64,000 nt of DNA from Achatina immaculata (GCA_009760885.1 CM019692.1:51334355-51398354); one strand, 5' to 3'. Shown: positions 46,501 through 55,919, counted from the first letter of the stretch. Program-made: numbers and translations. Notes: generated from the letters alone by a model not told the origin.

Positions 46501-49500
46501 TGAGGGTAGGGGCCAGACAAAACGCAACTAAAATTCTGCTACCTTGAGAGATGTTCTGTAATTCTGGCAAGGGAATATGGTCGGTCGGTCATTTGCATGT
46601 CCCTTGTGGAACTTTGCCTCCCTGACAGCTCTCTTGTAGGCCCCTTGTTTGTGAGCGAGATGCCCTGCTGCTGATGCGTCCATTCGCAGATTATCAGCGA
46701 TGTCTTGCTTCACCTTGGTCTTCCTCTCTTTCTTTTTCCCATTATGTACCCTTCCAAGATGGTCTTCTCTAAATTATCTTGATGTTTAATATGTCTAAAA
46801 TATTCAAGTTTTCTCTATTTAATCTTCCTTACTACTCAGCCTTCTTCAATATTAAGTTCTTGTAGTATGTATATATTTCTTTTTTTGGATCTGTGATATT
46901 TGAAGAACTCTTCTGTAGCATTTACATTCAAAGACACTTATGTGTTTCTCAGCTGTTTTCTTAAGTGTCCATGTCTCATAGGCATATATTGCGATGGGAA
47001 AGATACATGCCCTTTAAAATCTTATTTTTCTGGATCTATCTGTTCCTCTCCATAGCTTCTTTAGTTGTTTTAGTTTTCGAAGAGCGATAGATGTCCTCCT
47101 TTTAATATCCTTCATTGTATCTCCATTATTAGTTAGTAATGATCTGAGATATTCAAAACTCGACAACTCTTCCAATTTTTCCTCATTGATATATAATTCA
47201 CCTATATGGGAATATGGTAGTGAAGTTTTTATTTTTTGTAATTTCAGAATGTGTGTTGTGATCTTTGTGTTTTCTTCTAGATTATAATTTTTTTTTCTCA
47301 GCCATTCATTATATGTTGGTGATTATGTTGTGCAGTCTTTGGTCAATCTAATCAGGTAGATTTCTCTTTCTATTGCAGTGTCATTTAATCTACAGTATGG
47401 GCATTTTGATCTCTTCTTTCATTTTCCCTTGAGTTTTCAGTGATTTCAGGTTTCTGAAGAGTTTTATGTGTCTTTTCTTCCAGATTTTAATTAATTTCTT
47501 CAATGTCCACGTAAAGAAGAATTGGGGGGGGGGGGGTTAGCATGCAATTTTATGAAGAAAAGAATCAGTGTGTAATGGCTTTACATAGCACTAATTGCTC
47601 AACTTTGTTCTTACTAGGCCACACCACTAGCACAGCCTGTCCAAGTTTTATCCCCACAGATCGGTAAGTTGCTGTGTCTGCATCTCATGTTGTAAGATGT
47701 GCAAGGTGATTTCTGATCTTATTCCAGCAAAAATCTCATGTCAATTTTCAAATACAGGATGTTAATGAAGTCCCTGAACACTTTAAAAAGATTACTACTG
47801 GCATAATATAACAGCTGTTGTAATAACCGATACATCATTTTGAAGAGGAAGTGAGTTTTTAACTCTTCCCGTGCCACAGAAAAAAATGCGGACGTTCTGT
47901 TCAGTGCCAAGTTAAAAGCACAGGTCTTGATCTATATAGGGGGTACAGTTGTAAAATTGAATGTAATAAAGTCTTTCCACGTGTTCCCACATTATAAGTA
48001 TATGTATTATGCATCAGAATAGCTGTAAAAGTAAGAATGAAGAGTTTTTTATGAAAAAAAGAAGTAGTGTGATGATTTTAGATGTTAATTGTGTCCTGCT
48101 ACCATCGGGTAGGTCTAGATGTACCACTAGTGATGTCTAGATCTAGCTGTAGCTTCATCCGATCTTGTCATGTCATAGTATGTGGCATATTCAGTACAAT
48201 AATGTCTGAAATAACCTTCTAACTACTTTTTCAGTCCATTTTAAAGGTCAAAATCTACTTGTAGCACATTCAAGAACAGTGGTCTTGTCACAGGGGATGT
48301 CCATACCCCTATCTACATCACCAAAAATTGAAATATCTCAGTCACAAACTTTATTTTTCAGTCACTAATCGGTCTTAACTAAGCATTCTTCCACCATTTT
48401 GTAAAGGGACATAAGCAGTTAACGTGCAAACCAAAATGTGAATTACAGTTATACAAAACAAAACATGTGGCAATATAGTGGCTTAACACAAGAAAGTCAA
48501 AATCAACTTAAGGCACGGAAAGAGTTAACTCTTCCCATGCCCGAGTCTTTATGGCATTACGTCCAGTTTGTCAAGTTTGGACCGAAGTCAGTATAATGAT
48601 ACTTGCTTTGTTTCATTAGAAAACTGGTGTAACATTTTGATTGTAAACTTTTAGTATGCATGTCCATTGACCTTTTCATCATGCCTGAAGCATGGTTAGC
48701 CACGAGGGAGAAAATTGAAAGTTTTCATCGAGAATTTTCAATTTTTGGTGATGTAGATAGGGATATGGACATACCCTGTGACCAGACCACTGTTCTTGAA
48801 TGTACCCCAAGTAGATCTAGACATATTAGATGGACTGGAGAAGTAGTTAGAAGGTTATTTCAGGCATTATTTTAGTGAGCATCGCACATATCATCACAAA
48901 ATGAGATCGACAAGTAGATCTAGACATCTCAGATGGTAAATACTGTACATCTAGACCTAGCCGATGGTGAGCTGGGCACAGTCATTGGCTAAAAACATCA
49001 CATTACTTCATTTTTCCTAAAAAAATCTCTACATTTATGAAATCTTTATACATTATTTTGAAACATAAGTACACTTTAACCATGGAAATACTGTATTTCA
49101 TTCACTTTTACTAATATACCCCTATACATATCAAGACCCGTGCTTTTACTCTGGCCAGAAATGGAACGTCTGCGTTTTTGCCTTGGGCATGGGAAGAGTT
49201 AAGTTTGTAAATGCTAACTGTACTACCTTTCCGTGTCCCTAAGTTTGTAAAAGCGAACTGTACTACAGGTGTGCAAAAATCTTTCCATATGAAATTTAAG
49301 AAGATACCACCCTCCAGGATGATGATTTACTTTCTGTGTGGAATGACCACTGCACGGCTGTAGCATGATTTGTTTTCACAAACTGAAGGATGCAGAAGGC
49401 TTTCTCATCTTCCTGTGCAGTGCCACCTTGTGGCAAAATATTGAAATGAACTTGGCGCAAAAGTTTGGATTAAAAACTTTCAGACTTTATCTTCAAAATG

Positions 49501-52500
49501 AAGTATCAATTATTATGAGAGGTGTTATATGTGTAAGAACTGTATTAAAGTGTTCAGGGACTTTATGTACCCTCTGTCTTATCTAATGGATGATATTTAG
49601 TCCAGTTACTGTAATTTATAGAAAGGTCTTTCCTTTGATCATTAGGTGCTACTAATAAAATATATACATTTGTATATGAAAATGTTGCACGATCAGTTCT
49701 AAATAATTCTCTAAATAATACTGTATAAGTCAGCAGCTTGGTGAGGACTTCTCATTTACTGGCAGCATTTGGAAGCAAAGATGGCCATGCTATTGTGATG
49801 GTCCAGTTGGATTAATATTTGAGGAATGAAGGTGCACTGCTTATGCTGAATAAGACAGTGGTCAGTGACCTATGAACTTACTGCTTTCATCAGGGTTTGC
49901 AGACCATAGCCAGCCAAGACGCTGTTCTACTTTCCAGTGGTGTCCCTGGAAACAGACAATATTCTGAAGAAGAAAATATGGATGACAGTGGGAAAGTGGA
50001 CTTGGCCCTAAAAAATACTCCAGGCTGAAGTTGGATGTGTTGGGGGGGGGGGGGGGTTATGCGCCACATGATGATGACATGATGCAGCCAAATTCTATTT
50101 GAGAAAAAACACAGAAGAAGAACTAACATTTAACGATTGTGTGAAAAATACTTTTTTTTTTATCTTTTACATGAGTTGTTACCTTGAATCCAAAAATTGT
50201 TTCTCAGCCAGACTAAGAGGAGAGGTATCTGAACTTGGAGATTATATAGTAAATCCGTGACTGTGAGTTTTATGTGATCAAGATGATTAAGATCTTGATC
50301 GATCAGAGCTGCAATCCTATTGAAGCAGTTTTTATAGAAAATTTATCCATCCTTCTGTGGATATTTGATGTCAAAGAGTGAAAAATTTGCTAATTTGGTT
50401 TCCAGATTCTGCTCTGTTATGTCACTGATATCCTGAGTTAAGTGTGAGTATTAATGTTTTGCAGAGAAAGATTTGAACAATCCTTCTGTGAAGGCTGTGA
50501 TGCAGATTTTTGATATTCCAGTAGAAGCTATGAGGCAGAAACTAGAAAGAATAAGAATTACTGAAGGTAATATATTCAGAATAAAATTCGTAATTTTTTA
50601 ATACAACTGCTAATGTGTGTGTGAGTAGAGAGAGAAAGAGAGAGAGATGTACCACATAAAAGTTTCACGTATTTGATTGAATACAAAATACCAGGATGGC
50701 CAGTTATGAATTCAGAAACAAACAGCAGATTTGTAGAAACAGGGCTACTACATATACACACTTAAACTGTTAAAAAAAAAAAAAATGCAACAAATACGAT
50801 GTCGTGATTTAAACTGAAGTTTGCTGATCAGACAAGGGCAAATTGCCTGAAACGTTCACTTGGACATCAACTTCACATGCTGACCTGAATTATACTCGGC
50901 AGATGATTCATGAACACAGAAAAGCGACACTAGTCAAAACAGTATTTTTGACAATAACTCATGACAGGTTCACGAAAATCCCGTGAAACTTACTAAACAC
51001 AAAACTCACTGACCATGTTATTGAATCAATTCATTTGAAAATTCAGTGCGCAAGTATGGCTCATCTCACTACAGAACGACTCATCATCACTGGACGTTTA
51101 CAGACTGGACAGTCACAAAGTGTAGTGGCCAGACAATTTAATGTGGTTAGAAGCACTATTAGTTGCCTTTGGAAGTGATTTCAAGAAACTGGCTCAGTTG
51201 CAGACTGGCCAAGCAATGGAAGAGTCACAACTCCTGCCAAAGACTGCTTCATACGGCTGCATCACCTCAGGAATTGATTTGCATCTGCGTCCTCAACAGT
51301 CCAGTCAATGACAGCAGCTCATCGAATTTCAGATCAAATGGTCAGGAGCCGACTGCGCGACGCTGGTCATTGGGCTAGAAGACCCTACAGAAGTCCTGTT
51401 CTTATGACCGGCATCGCCAGAACCGACTGCAGTGGGCAAACCAGCATCGTCAATGGGCCGTTGCGAATGATTGAAGAAGGATTTGGTTTAGTGATGAATC
51501 ATTCTTTCTGCCCCAGCGACACGATAGATGGAGTAGAGTTTACCACAGTTTCCATGAGCGCTGCACCCAGAACTGCGTGTATGAGGCTCCTCCACCATAG
51601 TGGTGGAGGTGTACTGGTATGGGGGAATGGTCAACTTCATGGGAAGATATGACCTGATGCAAATTAAGAACGCCTGAATGCCCAACGATACGTCGCTGAA
51701 ATTCTTCGTCCTCACGTCCTTCCACTTCTGGCTGCGCCAGGGTCAGTTTTTCAGTAAGATAACGCTTGACCTCATGTGGCACAACTCACCACCAAGTTTC
51801 TTGCTGACAACGTCCAGACCATTCTGTGGCCATCCATGCCATCAGACATGAACCCAATAGAACACTTATGGGATGAACTCAACAGACAAGTCCGCCAGAG
51901 AGACGTAGCGCCAACAAATCTCCGACAGTTGTCTCTTGCACTGTGGAAAGAATGGGCGGTCATCCCACAACAGATCCAACGGCTAATCGGATCCATGCCA
52001 GGGAGATGTCGTTCTCTAATAGAGGCCAGAGGAGACCATACACCTTACTGAAACGGAGGCCTCATTCGCAAAGAATAAAAGTCCAAACCACATTTAATGA
52101 ACATCATTTGATTGTTAAAGTCTTAAAGTTTCTTCATGCCAAGATTGAAACATTAATTCCGTAAAATAAAATTTTGATACAAGTTTGAAATTTGGTGTCC
52201 ATTACAACTAAAGTAGTCTTGCATTTCTTTTTTTGAACAGTATACTTATGAGATTTGAAATTGGTGCTGTAATTATATATATATCATTTGTATAAATATT
52301 ATATACATATATAGAAGTTCATGGTATAAGCTTATGTGCACCAAAGATCATTGTGAAAAACAGAAGAAATGACAGCCGTGGTAAAACTGGTTCTAGCAAT
52401 AAAAGAAGACAGAAGAAGAGTATGGTTCAGTTCTACAAAATGATAAAAAGGGCAAGGAAAGTAGGCAGGAAGAAGAGTGAAGAAAGTAAGATAAGCACAA

Positions 52501-52826
52501 AGAAATAAAAACTATACAGCAGTTCAGTATTTTGAGAAAAGCCTTTTTCAAGGATCACATACAAAAAACAGAACAGCAGATAAAAACACAAAAATAGATG
52601 AAAAATAACATTTAGCACTTTTGATATCTGTCTGGTAAGAAAGATGGGCATAAAATGCACCCAGATAGATGTGGATAAGCACAAAGTAGAAGCAGATGAT
52701 TGAAAAAAAAACATGAAGCATTCTTTCTTTTTTTTTTTTTTTCTGTTGTTAACTTTTTATATTTAAACTTTCACAGGTTTTGACTATGAAATAACAGGGG
52801 ATGATCTGAGTGATATGACAAAGTGA
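36995..52826 (+). CDS. IAP-family protein: two BIR domains plus UBA-like C-terminus, no RING (six exons)
   Basis: Six exons join in frame: 36995-37551, 42529-42677, 45279-45556, 47618-47663, 50465-50566 and 52777-52826, giving 393 residues. All introns are GT-AG and the junction phases match, which is strong support. BIR1 covers about residues 98-166 with zinc ligands C134, C137, H154 and C161. BIR2 covers about 208-273 with C243, C246, H263 and C270. Both fit C-x2-C-x16-H-x6-C. Residues about 345-393 (PSVKAVMQIFD... to DDLSDMTK) resemble a UBA domain. Known relatives bind caspases or IAP-binding-motif proteins and regulate cell death and immune signalling in the cytosol; that role is inferred from family. 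Most large metazoan IAPs end in a RING E3 domain; none is visible here. The first ATG of the long frame was chosen because two short upstream ORFs precede it. A further 3' exon through a non-used donor cannot be excluded. Confidence 0.88.
37950..42265 (-). mobile_element. LINE family E with endonuclease, RT and RNase H, in IAP intron 1
   Basis: Reading on the minus strand. A zinc/ORF1-like remnant lies at 41942-42217. The APE endonuclease starts near 41640 (ITQWNAESVSSVRDGY) and reaches VYGDFNSHSQSWGYDN near 41250. RT lies at 39574-40437: KSLGPDGVSNEMIKNLG, YRPISLTSCLCKTIERI, LKKAFDKV and HGVPQGGVLSPTLF, with YAND in place of YADD. Post-RT YLGVTLDSKLTWKQHI follows at 39148-39429. RNase H has MYTDGSAHNA at 38730-38759 and QWIPSHCGIPGNEKADHLA near 38400-38460. 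RNase H after RT suggests an I-like group. Several frame breaks make it dead. It occupies about 4.3 of the 5.0 kb of intron 1, antisense to the gene. Confidence 0.9.
42529..42677 (+). CDS. IAP exon 2: linker and first half of BIR2
   Basis: The acceptor is GTTTTAG at 42522-42528 and the donor is G|GTAAGG. The exon supplies the last base of codon 186 and ends one base into codon 236. It encodes a short linker and the start of BIR2 (RLKTYESWP through AGLFFIG). Splitting a BIR domain after the F-x-x-G region is a common exon border in animal IAP genes. Confidence 0.88.
42985..43325. repeat. ~34-bp minisatellite, about 10 copies, in IAP intron 2
   Basis: Units share GCGACCCATAGCTGATATGC and CCACC(A/G)TCAGGGTTA. 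It joins directly to an R1 copy at 43330. The reverse complement matches the theme of the 33-bp array at 63815-64000 (TCAGGGT...AGCTACCCATAAC). Confidence 0.93.
43330..43560 (-). repeat. Dispersed repeat R1, minus copy
   Basis: Reverse complement of the unit at 29780-30060: CGCCATAGTCCCCATGGTGG, AAGAAGCATTGCAC and CTACAGCATCGGCTGCAAAG. Confidence 0.82.
43561..45040. other. IAP intron 2, unrecognised part
   Basis: About 1.5 kb with no element ends, tandem repeats or exon candidates that I can support. Confidence 0.4.
45044..45180. repeat. 45-bp tandem repeat, 3 copies, upstream of IAP exon 3
   Basis: TGTTTATCTCTATGCTTATA and AAGACAACCCAGGGTGCTGC repeat three times and stop 99 bases before exon 3. 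Confidence 0.95.
45279..45556 (+). CDS. IAP exon 3: zinc-binding half of BIR2 and linker
   Basis: The acceptor is CCCCGCAG at 45271-45278 and the donor is GAG|GTGAGA, phase 0. The exon starts by completing Gly236, then NGDEVQCFSC carries C243 and C246. GDDPWFEHARW carries H263 and the Trp (W266) and acidic residues (D257) expected in a type II peptide groove; C270 follows. Residues 274-328 form a Glu/Lys-rich then Ser/Gly-rich linker. A 45-bp tandem repeat ends about 100 bases upstream of the exon. Confidence 0.9.
45690..46160. repeat. ~50-bp minisatellite, about 9 diverged copies, IAP intron 3
   Basis: Units contain GAAATAGCAGTTGCTAGACA and AAAATCATGACT(A/G)TCATAAA. The central three units are almost identical; outer units are diverged and shortened. 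Confidence 0.92.
46580..47220 (-). mobile_element. LINE family C, 3' fragment in IAP intron 3
   Basis: The minus strand gives EKLEELSSFEYLRSLLTNNG, DIKRRTSIALRKLKQLKKLW, then MDASAAGHLAHKQGAYKRAV and terminal KGHAND codons. It matches 943-1400 and 53110-54020. Frame breaks throughout. Confidence 0.78.
47618..47663 (+). CDS. IAP exon 4: 46-nt linker microexon
   Basis: Acceptor TTACTAG and donor G|GTAAGTT flank a 46-nt exon encoding ATPLAQPVQVLSPQI plus one base. It keeps the frame from phase 0 to phase 1 and its donor is near consensus. Skipping it would shift the frame into exon 5, so it cannot be a simple cassette exon. The small size makes it the least certain exon except the last. Confidence 0.7.
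47859..48528 (-). mobile_element. TTAA MITE, minus orientation, in IAP intron 4
   Basis: Bounded by TTAACTCTTCCCGTGCC at 47859 and GGCACGGAAAGAGTTAA ending 48528, near-perfect inverted ends of about 17 bp including TTAA. The interior is the reverse complement of the next element. Non-coding, 670 bp. Confidence 0.78.
48525..49202 (+). mobile_element. TTAA MITE, plus orientation, head-to-head with the previous one
   Basis: Bounded by TTAACTCTTCCCATGCCC at 48525 and GGGCATGGGAAGAGTTAA ending 49202. It shares one TTAA (48525-48528) with its inverted neighbour. The interior holds GATGTAGATAGGGATATGG and AGATCTAGAC motifs, as at 2252-2950. 678 bp. Confidence 0.8.
49203..49870. other. IAP intron 4, unrecognised part
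   Basis: No supported feature. An ORF at 49365-49586 lacks splice context and ends in AT-rich sequence. Bases 49410-49540 resemble the Tc1 3' non-coding end (AAGTTTGGATTAAAAACTTT, ACCTTGTGG) only weakly. Confidence 0.35.
49870..50065 (+). repeat. Dispersed repeat R3, copy 1
   Basis: Shares CATCAGGGTT(T/G)GCA-ACCA, CCAGTGGTG(T/C)CCCTGGAAAC and AGTGGGAAAG with 54945-55110. The class is unknown. Confidence 0.6.
50465..50566 (+). CDS. IAP exon 5: main part of UBA-like domain
   Basis: Acceptor TTTTGCAG and donor GAAG|GTAATA give a 102-nt exon, phase 1 to phase 1. It encodes KDLNNPSVKAVMQIFDIPVE and the following helix-like segment to residue 377. The pattern of a Val-x-x-x-hydrophobic first helix, a short loop and a second amphipathic helix matches UBA domains found between BIRs and RING in other IAPs. 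Using the AG two bases downstream would reach a stop, which supports this acceptor. Confidence 0.78.
50765..52242 (+). mobile_element. Tc1-like DNA transposon with degenerate transposase, in IAP intron 5
   Basis: Terminal repeats are AACTGTTAAAAAA on the left and the reverse of TACTGTTCAAAAAA on the right, with TA at both flanks. The frame begins near 51057 (MAHLTTERLIITGRLQTGQ) with a helix-turn-helix segment QSVVARQFNVVRSTIS. Catalytic motifs are WFSDES near 51490, DNA-stop-PH near 51750 (CGA to TGA), and PSDMNPIEHLWDEL near 51840. The C-terminal reading 51776-52051 is intact. It lies in the same orientation as the host gene. Several stops and frameshifts make it dead. Confidence 0.9.
52360..52610 (+). 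repeat. Dispersed repeat R2, copy 5, IAP intron 5
   Basis: GGTTCTAGCAATAAAAG, GTTCAGTTCTACAAAATGAT, TTCAAGGATCACATACAAAA and the GATAAAAACACAAAAATAGA end match the R2 family. It ends about 170 bases before exon 6. Confidence 0.8.
52777..52826 (+). CDS. IAP exon 6: terminal coding exon
   Basis: Acceptor TTTCACAG is preceded by a long T-tract at 52725-52745. The exon completes Gly378 and encodes FDYEITGDDLSDMTK followed by TGA at 52824-52826. The D-L pair near the end fits the third helix of a UBA domain. No AATAAA signal was seen in the ~270 bases before LINE sequence begins near 53110. A weak alternative donor (AAA|GTGACA) overlaps the stop and could lead to a RING exon outside the window. 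Confidence 0.68.
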
Positions 52827-53107
52827 CACAGATATGATATGAGAGCTTTTCTGGCAGGACTAGCCTTCCAACAAAGAATTCTGGACACTGCTCCTGTTTC
52901 TTTTTCATGTTTTTACCAGAGGATGCTTCACATCCCAGTTTTCTTTGTAAATATGAGATGAGCTCACTAGTTGAAGAGATCGATGGTACCTGTGATTGGT
53001 GAGCAAGGAGACAGACAGATTAGTTCTTGAGATGATAAGCACTGCACATTCTGTCATCGTAACAACATAACATTCACTTTATACAACTTTATATATTCCC
53101 ATATTTA

Positions 53108-54020
53108 TCCACCAGACAAATAGAGCAGATGAAATATATATCAGTGAGGAAAAATTAGAAGAGGTGGAGAGTTTTGAATATCTTGGATCATACTGACTAA
53201 TAATGAAGATACAATGAGGGATATTAAAAGGAGGGCGTCTATCGCTTCTCAAAAAATAAAACTAAAGAAGCTGTGGAGAGGAACAAACAGATCTACTAAA
53301 ATAAGATTTTTAAGGGCATGCATCTTTCCCATCGCAACATATGCCTGTGAGACCTGGACACTTAAGAAAACACCAGAGAAACACGTAAATGCCTTTGAAT
53401 GTAAATGCTACAGAAGAATTCTTCAAATATGGACACAAAAAGAACAAATATATCCATGCTACAAGAACATAATACTGAAGAAGGTTGCCTAATGAGGAAG
53501 ATTAAAGAGAGAAAACTTAAATATTCTGAACATATTAAATGTCATGATCGCTGGCAATGGTTGGGATATGTACTCTGAATGACTGAGAACTCACTACGAA
53601 AAATAGCACTAAAATTGACACCACAGGGGAACAGAAGTAAGTGTAAACCAAAGGAGACATGGAGAAGAACAACAGAGAGGATGTTGAGCAATAGAGGATT
53701 CACCTGAGCAAGAGCAGAGAAAAAAAGGCAAAGAACAGGCATTTGTGGAAAACTCTTGCGGAAGCCCCATGTGCCCTGGGCACTTAAGGTTCAGAGAGAA
53801 ACGTCATGATAATTTAGAGAAGACAGTCTTAGAAGAGTGCATGATGGGAAAAAGAAAGAGAGGAAGACCAAGGTGAAGATGGCTGCAAGACATATTTGAT
53901 GATCTGCGAATGTAAACATAAGAAGCAGGGCATTTTGCCTACAACCAAGAGGCCTACAGGAGAGCTGCTAGGGAGGCAAGTGTCCCACAAGGCACATTCA
54001 AATGTCTGACTGACTGATCC
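53108..54020 (+). mobile_element. LINE family C, 3' portion, interrupted by LINE B
   Basis: Before the break: EKLEEVESFEYLGS, SQKIKLKKLWRGTNRSTKIR, and ATYACETWTLKKTPEKHVNA. After the break at 53811: NLEKTVLEECMMGKRKRGRP-like, LQDIFDDLRM, then AYRRAAREAS and a terminal TFK-like end at about 54015. The segment 53549-53802 belongs to another LINE. Family C starts about 280 bases after the IAP stop. Confidence 0.85.
53549..53802 (+). mobile_element. LINE family B stub nested in LINE C
   Basis: Begins at the RRWRWLGYVL region of family B and ends CTTAAGGTTCAGAGAGAA like the copy at 24240-24290. GTCATGAT occurs on both sides (53541-53548 and 53803-53810), the target duplication. About 254 bp. Confidence 0.85.
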
Positions 54021-54309
54021 ACCAGACAGCTTCATGTTAACCGACAGATCAATATCCCTGCTAGCAGTGCTCAGACTCACCCTGAGTCATCAGCTAAGAA
54101 GAACTCACCACACATGTTTCAGACACCAGAAGCTTACATCATACTTCCTGGAACCCACAGTGCAATACAGTAAAATCTCATTATAACAGACCTCATGGGG
54201 GTTAGCAAAGTCTTCTATAACCAAATAAAATATGCATAAGAGTGCAGCAGGACCCGTGGACAAATGCCTTTGTTATTTCAGTTGTTGAGAGTGTATGTCA
54301 CTTGATAGT

Positions 54310-54570
54310 ATGATATTTCAACCCTATCCCACCTCTCTGTGGTACCCCCAGTAACAGCCCTAGCCTGGCTATTGGGGCAGGGATCGCCATAGTCCCCATG
54401 GTGATGGAGTCTGCTAATTAAGCATTTCACACTCCCTCTTTTTAGTTGTACTCCGGGACTGAAAAAGTAGCCACCATAACCCACTCCCACACCGATACTA
54501 TGCTGTGGCTCAACACCTCTACAGCATCGGCTGCAAATAATAACAGCTCGCAGTTACAGGGAGTTCGTAC
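54310..54570 (-). repeat. Dispersed repeat R1, minus copy
   Basis: CGCCATAGTCCCCATGGTGA, TAAGCATTTCACACTCCC and ACAGCATCGGCTGCAAATAA match R1 in inverse orientation. Confidence 0.8.
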
Positions 54571-54709
54571 AAGTATGATATTTCTCCTGTTAGAATGGTG
54601 CACCATTTGATAGTTATTGGTTCATTTGTTTCAAGTATGAGTGGTTGTCTCTCCTGATAGTTTAGTATGAATGCTGTAAACACTCAATAAACAGACCAAG
54701 TTATAATCT

Positions 54710-54885
54710 TCTAACTGAGAACAGGAGGCTGCAAGCTGAGACATCATCTATATCACAAGCTGAGAACAGGAGGCTGCAAGCTGAGATATCTATATCACAA
54801 GCTGAGAACTGGAGGCTTCAAGCTGAGACATCATCTATATCACAAGCTGAGACATCATCTATATCACAAGCTGAAAATTGGCCCA
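54710..54885. repeat. Tandem repeat, ~45-60 bp irregular units
   Basis: ACAAGCTGAGAACAGGAGGC and CAAGCTGAGACATCATCTAT recur three to four times with unit deletions. Confidence 0.88.
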
Positions 54886-54944
54886 GCAGACCTATATGGC
54901 TGGAGAAAAGGGGGCGAAGACACACAACTCAAGCTGAATGAGAT

Positions 54945-55320
54945 AGCAGTCAGCAACCCGTGGCTGACTAGTTGAATGAGCTTGTATCAGGGTTGGCAAA
55001 CCACAGTCAATCAAGACCCTATTCTACCTCCCAGTGGTGCCCCTGGAAACAGATAGTATTCTGGCCAAGTGAGTAGGGATCGCAGTGGGAAGACAAACCC
55101 GGTCATAAAAATTTATCGTGCCGAATTCAGGAGTGTTGGGCCAAAAGGCACATAACTGCAACACATTGCAACCACTGCCCTTTTGAGGGCAAATGAAAAA
55201 GAAGACATTCTCCAGAGTTGCCAGCTACACAATTCAGGCAAAAGACCTGCAGGAGAAGCACTGTGGTAATGCAAAAAACCTGAGATGAACTGCCACATCT
55301 GTGAGAGAGATTGGTGTCAG
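54945..55320 (+). repeat. Dispersed repeat R3, copy 2, with LINE-like tail
   Basis: Shares its first 165 bases with 49870-50065. The rest reads with a break EDILQSCQLHNSGKRPAGE and CHICERDWCQC, a Cys-rich end similar in style to LINE C-termini. Assignment is tentative. Confidence 0.4.
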
Positions 55321-55369
55321 TGTCTGAGTGAATGATGAAGAAGATAGTTTAGTTATTTCTATTGTTAGA

Positions 55370-55535
55370 ATGGTGTATTATCAGATAGTCTTTTGAATCA
55401 TTTATACTTCTGAATCATTTATTGTGAATGTAGTGGTGTATCATTAGTCTTTTGAATCATTCGTTGTAAGTGTAGTGGTGCATCATCAGATAGTCTTTTG
55501 AATCATTTATTGTGAGTGTAAGTGCCAGTTATCAC
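55370..55535. repeat. Degenerate tandem repeat
   Basis: TAGTCTTTTGAATCATT recurs three times with TATTGTGA and GTAGTG(G/T)TG(T/C)ATCA between copies. Confidence 0.8.
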
Positions 55536-55639
55536 TGTTAGTTTGAACTTATAACCTGCCATAGTATATTTTTCAATTGCTAATTCTAGTTCCTATTTGA
55601 CTTTCCATGATTGCTGTTTGGGTTTCTTGGTATATTGCT

Positions 55640-55712
55640 CACAACCATCAGGCCTACAGGAGTGCTGTTTGGGAGGCAAAGTTCCGCAGGGGACGTGCAA
55701 ATGAATGAATGA
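55640..55712 (+). mobile_element. LINE family C, terminal stub
   Basis: Reads AYRSAVWEAKFRRGRANE followed by a (GAAT)n tail, the very end of family C. About 75 bp. Confidence 0.7.
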
Positions 55713-55721
55713 ATTCTAGTT

Positions 55722-55915
55722 CAGTCCCAGCAGTGGGATTTTTTTCTGGTACACACCAAAAAGGCCCCCGGGGTTGACACAGCCTCTAAAAATGGGTACC
55801 AAGCATGACACTGACCACATCAGACTTTCATGTGCCGAAGCTCATGGAAAATAGCCCCCAACACTGTCTTCCCCAATATGCCTTCATGGCAGGGAAACGG
55901 GAATTTTAACTTTTT
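55722..55915 (+). mobile_element. tRNA-derived SINE, 5'-truncated
   Basis: Starts within box B (AGTTCAGTCCCAGCAGTGGG) and keeps the family tail through CCCAATATGCC and GGGAAACGGGAATTTTAAC. Box A is missing. Confidence 0.78.
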
Positions 55916-55919
55916 TAGC

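Noticed and set aside
50830..50870. Hammerhead-like core CTGATCA...GAAACGTT in the Tc1 5' region
   Set aside because: The core has a mismatch (CTGATCA) and extra bases before stem II, so it does not fit the ribozyme consensus.
51488..51996. Minus-strand ORFs across the Tc1 region
   Set aside because: They are antisense shadows of the transposase.
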